Source: Allolobophora icterica (Eukaryota > Annelida > Clitellata > Crassiclitellata > Lumbricidae). Taken from it: a stretch of 64,000 nucleotides of DNA. A program made the translations under genes and the position numbers. Shown one piece after another: positions 1 through 10,100 of the stretch; the stretch's first letter is position 1; every line of letters starts with the position of its first letter. The stretch covers positions 1,090,717-1,154,716 of the forward strand of contig OY744606.1 of assembly GCA_963556255.1 (NCBI GenBank). Reading direction: 5' to 3'. The notes beneath the pieces are model-generated. The model made no database searches. It had not been told where the DNA came from and saw only the letters and a list, made by a program, of their open reading frames with translations.

Positions 1-543
1 TATATAATGTTTATATATATATTTTTTTACATTTTTCATGAAACTCAAAGTGTTTATAGTCTCTAACTTAAGTCTACTCTTCCCAGTAACACTGATGTGT
101 CACATGTTTAAGGAGGCATTAAATAGCTTCAAGTGTTTTGAAGTTAACCACAAACATTAAATATAGGAAATTATCAATTTAATTTCAACATGAAATCAAG
201 TGTAGTTATTTTTTCTAATGGATGGTTTTTGTCTCTCTTTGTCCCTGTCTATCACTCTGTGTGTCTGTCTATCTGTCTGGGCATGTTTGTCTCTGTCTGC
301 TTGACTGTCTGTCTGTGTGTCTGTGTCTGTCTGTGTGTATCTGTCTGTTTCAATATTTCTTCCTTACTCTCTTTCTCTCTCAGTTGTGGGGGCGTGGAGG
401 GGGAAGGGGTTGGTTTCCTAAACAGTATGACTCGGATGGGTCATGAGAAAATAGGCTGAAAATTTAACAATTAACGCCACAGGTTCAACAGTTCAGAGGG
501 TGAACAACATAAAAATGACAGCTTGTAGGAAACGTTTAGTAAT

Positions 544-843
544 TTAAAAAGTTACAACCGGTTGAACCACAGTCGAAAAAAATTCAAGAAGCCTGTCAAC
601 AAGTTCAAAGCCTTGGCTCAAACCAATATCAAACACATCATGCAGTGTTAAACTTTGGGACTTGCTGTGCATGCAAACTAATCTTTTGTTGAATCTGAAT
701 TCGACATTGCAACTGGGACTATAGTAATGACAATTTATGTAGTACATTGAGCAGAAAGCACAATTGTCAGTAATGTTCAAGACAACGGACTGTGTAACAA
801 TATGCTTTTGTACTACAATGTTTGCTGTGCATTTTATGAACAA
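544..843 (-). other. Unassigned 99-codon open frame
   Basis: An open frame with fairly non-repetitive composition (for example LHDVFDIGLSQGFELV) but no recognised domain and no convincing splice signals. Could be an old transposon piece or chance. Confidence 0.2.
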
Positions 844-2234
844 ATTAAATTTTTATTGCAATAAGTACTTTATTAATTAGTATAATACTTTTCTTAGTAT
901 CGGTTATTTATTACAATTACTAATGAATCAGTTATATATTACACTTACTATTTGTTACATTTAGTGTATTATTGTTATTACTACTACCACTACTACTACC
1001 ACTACCATCTCTACTAGCACTACTACTACTACCACTACCAGTCTACCATCACTACTACTACTACTATTGACCACCACGACTACTACTACAGTACTACTTG
1101 TTAATTTTCTTATCATACTATAATCGTGAAACTATGAGAAGTATCCGATGACAAATAACGGTGGGAAAAGAAGAATGGGTCAACCGTTTAACCTTGGGGT
1201 CAGAATAAGGTCATCATGATAAGAGGCAACTTAAAAATTACGGCACTAGCAAGGGCTTCCGGCCAGGAAGCTTTGCTGCAGCAAATCGCCCTCCAGGCCT
1301 TGAAAGTCATGTCTAACCACAGCATGACTAACAGTAGTCGGAGGCATGCAGACTTGCGTGTATGCTTGGATGTATGGTTGGGTATATGCATGTATGTGTG
1401 AATGTTTGGGTGGATATATGCATGTATGGGTGGATATGTATATTCATGTATATCTCAAGAGGCTTTACAGAATGCCTTTAACGGGAAATAAAAGCATCAA
1501 GGGAATGAAGATTGAGACCAGCAGACACCTTAGAATGTTTGTGAGCATTCTAATTTCTGATCTTGGCAGATATTACTCTGAAGGGTATTTAGTGTCAGAG
1601 TGGATTCCTAATTTTACCCACCACCACCACCACTATTACTATCCACCACCGTAACTGCCACCCTAGGCGGTCTTTGGTATACCGGAAGTCCAATCCATTT
1701 TTCCATGACTCATTTCCGGACCTCTCATTCAATCTGTGTGTTCCTCATATCTGGACAAGCGATACCCAATTAAGGCATTTATGGCCCTAAGCCCAAATTT
1801 ACCAATTAGGTCGTCAGAACCACATGTGCAATCACTGGAATTTATTACGTCAAAGTTTGATAGGCGCCTGGAATTCTTTCACACATTTATTTTGCGCTAG
1901 TATCCAGTAAGGTACTAATCAGCAAATGATAAGGTACTAATTAGTTAACTCCGCCAATGCCTTAATACTGGGGTATTGCCAGTTCCTATATAGTGACACG
2001 GTATACCCGATTTTTTACAGCGCTCGACCTGTAGCGCGGATGGTACGGGTTCAATCCTCCTCTGAGGTGGTCATTGTATAGGGACCTTGAGCAAACTGAA
2101 GTTGCTAACACTTCATACCCATAGCTTAAGGGACTGCTCTTCTTCTTTTATAGTGTTTTGAAATCCGAGTACTAAACCTAAATGTAGGCGTTTCTAAATA
2201 TAGCGATCAGATGTCCTCCACCCTCCTCATCTTT

Positions 2235-2330
2235 CAATGAATAATTGATCCGGTGAGATCCTTCACCACCGCTGCCCGTGTGAAGGGCTACCACGCCCTT
2301 TAAGGTCCCCGTCTACGGACCATGCTATGC
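2235..2330. repeat. Interspersed repeat, copy 1
   Basis: Contains GGTGAGATCCTTCACCACCG followed by CTGCCCGTGTGAA and CCACGCC. A second diverged copy is at 5960-6070, showing an interspersed element of about 100 bp, family unknown. Confidence 0.6.
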
Positions 2331-3179
2331 TAGTAGTGTTTGGAACTTTTCTGCATTCCATTGGCCAGTCGTACAAAAGCATCTTCTCCTGTTGAGAAAT
2401 GTCATTCTGTCTTTTGCTCCTAACGACTTGACTGAGCTGTTTTGTAAATTTCTTTGCATACCATCCGAATGTATAGGATATAGACGGCGGTTGGACGTAT
2501 ATCTCTTCTTCTGACTACTCTGCACTGTCTGGCCTCAGCCGACGATATCATGGCGACATTCTTTGAATTCTTGGCATTCTTCACAGACTAAAATCCGGTC
2601 AATAATTTAGTGAAGACTCTGAATGAGAAGACAGACAGACAGACAGACGGACGGACGGACGGACAGACGGACAGATAGACAGACCAGACACACACACAGA
2701 CACACACACAGACACTCACACAGACACAGACAGACAGAGAAGGCCAGGTATCTCCTATTGTTTAGCCATCTCCATATGCCATCTGGAGGAAGTAGGGGTA
2801 ACATCTTTCGTGGTATTCCAGCTACAATTCCTCAACCCAATTATTTACCCTTGGATATCATTGTGAGGTTACAGAGGCCAAGTGGATCTTCCACATTTCC
2901 TAAATTCAAGTGTAAACTCGGGATTCCTTAACAGACATATGATATATGCATGCTTACATACCAATACACATACACACAGACATACACACACATACATACA
3001 TATATGCATATGTACTCATAATATTATAGGCAAATTGCATATATGCATGTACACACATACATGCAGCAAGCATGTATAATAAGCATAATAAGAATAATAA
3101 GCATTACAATTATTTAACAGGTGCTGAGAAGTAAGTGGTAAGTTCTGTGATGCACTCGTCCGCATCCAAGACCCGCATC

Positions 3180-3345
3180 CTTCATTCATTCATTCATTCA
3201 TCCATTCATTCATTCAGAGGACTTATATAGCGCCCCTCCAAGATACCCTCTCAGAGTCACTCCCAGCTATTCATCCACTGACAGCTCATAGTCCGAGGAG
3301 CGGGAAATGAGCTCCTCCTCCAGGTTCCAGGCACTATTAACACGA
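3180..3345 (-). mobile_element. L2/CR1-type LINE 3' tail
   Basis: Reading on the minus strand, a GGCGCTATATAA-type end is followed by (TGAA)n, seen on the plus strand as a TTCA run at 3180-3215. The same arrangement is at 28697-28760 below a LINE reverse-transcriptase frame, so this is a 5'-truncated LINE end. Confidence 0.6.
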
Positions 3346-3384
3346 GAACTTTACTTTTACATATATGCGGGTTTGAGCTGAGTC

Positions 3385-3560
3385 TTTTCTCTTGCGCCTG
3401 TGGAGATCTTCTGGTCCCTCGCTGCCGTACGTCAACACGAGTGCACAGTCCACTCTCGTGCGTTGGTCCATCCCTTTGGAACAAGCTTCCCGTTGACATT
3501 CTACAGTAGCTGTCCTTAAACTCTGCTCAAGTTACTGTTTCTCGCTATATTAAGGTGCAC
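3385..3560 (+). mobile_element. L2/CR1-type LINE C-terminal coding remnant
   Basis: Frame encodes CGDLLVPRC and then CVGPSLWNKLPVDIL, the typical end of an L2/CR1 ORF2 (VGP-x-LWN-x-LP). Broken on both sides. Confidence 0.65.
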
Positions 3561-4504
3561 CAGTTCAGATGCCTTAGACAGCCGTGTTACTGTTCACAGC
3601 CCTTTCCAAGGAAGGGCAGGCTGGGCAGCCGATCCCTACTCCGTCTGGGTATCAGAGTATATTACTCATAGACACCCGGACTTGATCATTACAATTTCAT
3701 TGACTTAATTATCTTCCATTTCATAAAAGAGACCAACGTCTAACTGCGAACGTGTGGCATCTCTAACGACGCTGTGTCATAACAGTATTAACAGAGATGA
3801 TTAGCGTCGCCCCTCCTGTATTCAGGCTTCGGACTGGCACTAGTAGAGTACGAGCAGCGGCCGAGTTACAACTGCGAAGTGAATCGATCTAGCGGACTCT
3901 GGCCCAACGGATGAATCAAGTCCACTACACACATCAGTGACAAATTCATTCAGTTGGCCGTCCGTCCATTAAGGGTTCCCATCCCCTGCCATGACTCAGG
4001 GTGCAGGCAGCCGCTGAGGCAGTTAAGCAATTAGCGGGCTCAACTGCTAACCACCCCTGTGTCCTATATTTACCCGCAGACGGTGGGGGTTGCGGGATTT
4101 ATGGGGATTTAAGTGGCTGACGATTTCAACAGTGGCTAACGTATTTCACTGATGTTGTGTCTGGCGGAGAGTAATGTGACTTAGGGAGAGTCCAGTTACC
4201 TTTGCCTTTCAAAGGGGTGTGAGAGATTGTTTAGGCGCTATATAAATGTATAAGTTATATACACGAGTACATGCATACGCATGCATATATATATACAAAT
4301 ACATTTATATATATCATATTATATATATATATATATCGGAATGTGCATATATTTATATCTATACAGTGATATGCAATATCTATAGATTCGAGATTCGCAT
4401 ACTATGGGATTTTATCTGCACATTTTTGTATATAATTTCTATATATTTATATATATATATATATAAAATTGTGAATATATGGGAAGACTGACAGATGCTG
4501 TCCA

Positions 4505-4675
4505 GACCAACTGTCTGTCTGTGTGTGTCTATGTTTGTCTGTATATGTATGTGTTTGTCTGTCTGTATGTCTGTCTGTGTCTCTGTCTTTCTGTGTCTGT
4601 CTGTATCTGTCTGTCTGGCTGTCTGTTTAGGTCTGTCGGTCTGTGTATGTATGTCTCTCTGTCTGTGTCTGTCTA

Positions 4676-4737
<62 letters not shown>

Positions 4738-4740
4738 TGT
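4505..4740. repeat. TGTC-rich and (GT)n microsatellite
   Basis: TCTG/TGTC repeats run into an uninterrupted (GT)n block at about 4677-4735. Open frames on both strands here are translations of the repeat. Confidence 0.9.
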
Positions 4741-5959
4741 ATCTGTGTGGAAATGATGCTTGGAAGCAATAAATCCATTATTTCAATGGTTATTTTCTGG
4801 GTTCCAGTTTTGCTTAATTTTTTCTTGTGTTTCCTGCGGAGTTTTCCAGGTCATCAGCCAATTCACCATTCCTGATTTATCCACCTGTTTTTTTCTATTC
4901 ATAATTAATCTCAGTATTTATTATATTTTGCAACGTTCTATGTTGCATAAATTGCTTTCAAGTTTAGTCTTGAGGTTATTGCATCAGACTACATATTTGG
5001 AATTCTTCAGCTGTTAATTTATCTGTCTGTCTGTCTGTCTGTCCGTCCGTTTATATCTAGTGTAATTTATTCTGAGGACTGTACAGACCTCTCCGAATTC
5101 CTCCCAAAAACAAACAAAACTAGGCCTACTAAGTCTACCCAAAACACGTTACACCTGTAAACTGTACCAAAACAACTTCAGTAAGCTCAGCCAGAGCCAC
5201 AAAACTTGCCGAAATTCCACTCAAAAAGTAAAACTTTCCAAAAACTTTACTCAGCACAGTACTTCCCCAAATCCCAAAGAAAGACAAAACTTCTCCCCAA
5301 AAACAATTATACCTGTGACTGTGTAACCTTCCATTTCATCATAATAGTAAATTACGTTGCGTTACCTACACTACACAACTGTGTAACATTGCACTACATT
5401 GTATTAGTACATTACATCGTCATAGTAAATTACGTTGGATTACATTTACATGAATTACAGTACTGTAACATTAATTACATTGTATTAGTACATTACACCA
5501 CCAAAATAGTACATTACGTTGCATTACGGTTACATACATTACAACTTTGTGCAGAAATGTGTTGCATCTGGATGGTGCTCCATAGTTCAGTCTATAGCCA
5601 AGGAATTTGAAAAGTCCGCCCTGTATACGAACACTAAAACAGATTGTAACAAGTACCCATAAATATCTATCAACAAACGACTCTTGGCAAAATCACTGAC
5701 TCGAGATGGACATTGAAAGTCGCTCACCCGTGAGATGTTGATCAGTCACAAGTCACCAACTTTGACCTTTGACTTGTCTTCGGTCTTGCGGCCCCATTGA
5801 TGTTCTAAACAGACCGTTTTGCGAGGAATTCTGAGCCGAGTTTAGGGTGACAGCGCTGCAGAGGACCGGCGGGTACTTACGGGACCTGCTAACGATGTCT
5901 TCTCGAGTGTAAAATGTTAAGTGTTAAGTGTAGGTGTTTTTCTATGATCTCGAACCCGA

Positions 5960-6070
5960 TCATTTGTCCATGAATTGATCGGGTGAGGTCCTTCACCACC
6001 GCTGCCCGTTTGAATGGGTGCCACGCCTGTTAGGGTCCCTACGTAGGCGTGCATGGACCGTACCAGCCCG
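5960..6070. repeat. Interspersed repeat, copy 2
   Basis: Shares TCCTTCACCACCGCTGCCCG and CCACGCC with the copy at 2235-2330; about 80 percent alike by eye. Confidence 0.6.
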
Positions 6071-6753
6071 AGTGTGTGCTTCTATGTCTTGTGCCTTGCT
6101 TTGTGGCAAGTTGGGAATTTGATTTGCAAATTTTTTAGATTCTTTTATTAAGGGTTATTTGCCACGTCCTTCATACTTTAATTGATTTCTTGCTATAGAA
6201 TCCTCCACGTTCTCAGCTTTTTCTTTATAGCTGTGGAGGCTTGTGGATTGCCACCCATTCCAATTTATTTTGTTCCCACATTTTAACCGGTACTTCATGG
6301 ATTTCTACTAAGAAAGTAGTAGCCTGACTTTGTACAAAAATGCCATAAATCATAGACTCAAAATTTCTAAGGTGCTACTCATAAGCTAAGAGCAGGGCAC
6401 TGGCGTATTCACGAGCGCTGCGTCATATCAGAGGGTTGTACAGAGATGTCCAGTGGGGATCCGAGCCTGGTTGCTACAGAGGTTACCATCTGTAACCATG
6501 CCGATACCTTACCTTACGTTTTATAGGCCCTGCATTTGGTAATAAAGTTGGTAACCTTACAGTATATCTCGAAACTGTATCTTACATTACAGTAGTAATG
6601 TAAGCCTGGGCTGGGAGCACCTGTTGAGTAGAGAGATCTTGAAGGGGTGCTATATAAATTCCGATTAATTGATTAATTAGGTAATACCTGGATCGATACT
6701 AATTAATGTACCTTTGTTCATGATTTCACGATTTTTTTTATTATTGATTTCAG

Positions 6754-6922
6754 CACAGAAGCCAAGCGCAAGATTGGCTCCGAAGAAACTGTCACCAGCA
6801 AAGGCTGGCTCCAACGTCACCCTCAAGTGCACGGTAAAGGGTCGACCTTTTCCAGCGATATCTTGGTACAGAAATGATCAACCGCTGACTTCCAAGGATT
6901 CCGAACACCTAGTCATTAAAAG
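6754..6922 (+). CDS. Neuregulin-like exon A: first half of Ig domain
   Basis: A pyrimidine-rich tract with CAG ends at 6753, and a donor (AG|GTAGAA) begins at 6923. The exon enters in phase 1 and leaves in phase 2. It encodes strands A to D of a C2-type Ig fold: the first cysteine lies in NVTLKC and the core tryptophan in AISWYRN. The upstream ATG at 6714 is intronic, because it precedes the acceptor and is followed by a hydrophobic run coming from the polypyrimidine tract. Confidence 0.85.
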
Positions 6923-7105
6923 GTAGAAAGGAAAAGTTCATTGCATAGGAACAACATCAGAATATGCTTCTGAAACCTAGGATCATCTTGTCATAAAACA
7001 TTATTATTATTTTTATTATTATTTTTGCTTTTATTGTTCATATTTTTATATTAATATTAACTAATTAAATTGACTGTTTTCAGTTAACTTATCCTATTAT
7101 TATTG

Positions 7106-7193
<88 letters not shown>

Positions 7194-10100
7194 GCATTTA
7201 TTAAGCACCACTATCTAATGACAACACATAAATCGATGGTGGTGAGCAATAGTGAGTGAAGGACTTGCTCAAGGTCCTACACAGTAACCATCTCAGGGAG
7301 GTTGATCGAACTCGTACTCTCCCTGTTACAAGGCCAGCACTCTAAACAATTAGCTTTAGAGTGTCCCACATAGAAAGGAAAATATTGATAACGCTAGATG
7401 ATGTATCATCTAGTCATTAAAATCCCCAAGGGCAACATTTGTTGACCCACATTGGGCCCATAAAACTTGCCACCAATGGGACAATGTGGGTCAGCCGTGG
7501 CACTGGGAACGTGGCTGCCTTCAAGGGTATACAGAAAAATGTGTCTTACAAAAACATTTACCAGAGAATCCCAGCACAATCTAATGAATATTCAGCATGT
7601 CGTTGAATATTCATGAGCATTACGATAATTGTCATTGTGTGTTTCCTTGTCTGCTTATTTGTGTGTTTTCGCCTCCTATTGTCAGCTCCTATGTCTGTGT
7701 TTTGGTGCGCCAGAGGCAATGGAATGTTGTGTGCAAATAGTCCTAATAGTCCTTATCATCTTGATTCATTAACCTTTTAGCCGCATCCACAGAGAATGCT
7801 ATGCTAATGAATATTCAGCATGTTATTGCATATTCATGAACACTAAATTCATGGATATTCATTAATTCCTAACGGCATGCATAAATAATAGAAGTATTCA
7901 TAGGCATAACATCCAACACAGCAGTGTACAATGTAATTAATACTGTAATCTGTTTACCCGTGATTAGTAACTTCTATTGTGCCAGTGTCTAATGCATAAC
8001 GCATCAACTGACTTCACACCAAAGACGAATCCGTAATTGTTACGCGTTGTAGTTGATCAGTAAAGAGTAAATGAAGGTGTAAACTCTTTGTAATGCTTGC
8101 TTTGCTTTTACTGTGGATCTTTCAAACAGCCAGAAGACGAATTCTGTGTTGCTGATAAGAAATTTGTCGTCTGAAGATGGAGGCATTTACTCGTGTCAAG
8201 CTGTTAACGTTCTTGCAACAGCCGACAGCACGACAGTGACTCTGACAATACGCAACGGTAAGAAAGGTGGTAGTAGTGGTAATGGTTGTAATAATAATGG
8301 TGGTGGTGGGGTGCCAGTATGGTATTGGTAGTGGTAGTAGTGGTAGTAATAATGGTGGTGGTAGTAATGGTGGTGAAAGAGTGGTGGTAGAAATGGTGGT
8401 GATGGGGTGGTGAAGGGGAGGTGGTGGTAGTGGTTGTAATGATGGTGGTGGTAATAATGGTGGTGGTGCCATGGTGGTGGTGGTAGTGATGGTGCAGATG
8501 ATGCACAATGTCTGGGCCTATGTTAGAATTCTAAGTTAGAATTCTAAGGCGGATTAGCGATTTACCATGTTTTAATGGTGGCTGTGTTCTCTTTGGTGCA
8601 GGTGGTCAGCCGGAAGATGTTAAGACCCAAGTCATCCTCTGCCCTGCCAAGAACAACAAGTACTGCCTCAACGGTGGAGAATGCCGTCTGCTACCGGACA
8701 ATCGCACGAAATACTGTGTGTAAGTCGAGCCAAGTCAGTTCAGATCTTCGTAGATTACTTCAGGTGAATTCAGATCGTTTTAGAGCAGTTCAGATCGATT
8801 CAGATTTGTTCAGATCTCCGTAGATCAGTTCAGATTGTTCTGGCATATAAACACATGTGTTACGGTTACCTTTACCTTTATCGTTACGGATGTTGTGTGT
8901 TGTTGCAGCTGTGATCCTGGCTACACTGGACCTCGATGTCAGGACAGAGGATCCGAAGTGAAACCAGCCAAGATTGACGGTACTTACCTGCTTTCCTTCA
9001 TTCGCGTTCTTAACGGTAGGCCAGTGTCTGGGAAGAGCAGACATTGGTGCAGTCCAGAATATACATGGACACAATTGACGGGTAATAGAGTACTGTCACT
9101 GTGGCCTATAGCCCGACACTGAGTGTACTTGACATGTGTGCCAGTGAGCATTCTATCGGAAAACACGTTATAATTTATGTACTTTTCAGAGTGATTTTCA
9201 CCCTACCTGCCTATCGATTTTGATTTGACTGATCGTCTGTGAATAAGCTGTAGAAGTCTCAAGATTACGATTAGTGAATCTTCACTTCTTCATATGTGAT
9301 TATGTGGTGCTGGGGTGTTGAAGGTGGAGTAGCTTTTCGAGGCAGTGGGTTGCCCTGGTCTGCGGTCTTGCTAGCTTTGATGTGGTCTTGAAAGTTTTGG
9401 TGTTTGCACTGGGGTCCGTATTTTGGCCTAGATTGATGTAGATGCGATGTAGGCTTTTGACATCCTCCATTGCCAATCACGGTAACGTGTCTTCTTTGTC
9501 TCTGGTTTCTTATTATTATTTGTTTATTTATTTGGTATTGCAATATTTGTTACCCGAGCTACACTTGATCCCTCAGTAATGCAGAACTGAAGTAGATCAT
9601 TTTCTTTGGAATAGCTGTAATTTTATTATTGAGGAGTGGTTTTACCTGCTTGTTATTTAGCTCTGCTCAAATTTCTCACCCGGCCGGGATTTGAACCCAG
9701 TACCAGAGTGGGGACAGATTGAGGAGTTCGCTTAAGCACCAACCCCTGCAACCCTGGGGAGGCTCAGGTTGGTTATCTGGTCCTTGGAATGAATTACTAT
9801 TTACGGCTTAGTTTTTGTCTCTTGGCTATTAGTGTATGGATTTTTATATGGTTTTGACTCTGTTGACCATGGTCGTTTGAGTTAAGAATCGTGATGTTTT
9901 GACAATTCAAGTATTCAAGATGCCAAGTCCAGGGGTTCTGATGATAAGTTACAGTTATTGATTAATTGTTGGTTGTAACTTAGTCATACTATGGACTTTA
10001 TATGGTTTTGATTCCGTTGACCATGTTCTTTTTGGTAAAAAATTATTTGGATGATAAATTACAGTTTATGGGTTAGTTGTTATCAGTTATTACGTGGTTG

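Larger units (their letters stand above)
1..6753. other. 5' flank or intron of the neuregulin-like gene; repeats only
   Basis: No exon could be supported here. It holds CT/GT microsatellite (240-360), TAC-rich repeats (960-1095), GACA/GACG repeats (2630-2745), L2-type LINE fragments (3180-3560), TGTC/GT repeats (4505-4740), degenerate ACATTACGTT-type repeats (5340-5550), two copies of a 100-bp interspersed repeat, and an L2 tail (6590-6680). The missing first exon(s) of the neuregulin-like gene could be here or further left. Confidence 0.6.

Noticed and set aside
1216..1401. 61-codon plus frame near 1.2 kb as first neuregulin-like exon
   Set aside because: No signal peptide, no phase-1 donor at its end, and it runs into a GTAT-type repeat.
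6714..6753. ATG at 6714 as start of the neuregulin-like protein
   Set aside because: The hydrophobic stretch after it is encoded by the polypyrimidine tract before a good acceptor at 6753; the Ig domain needs an upstream exon.
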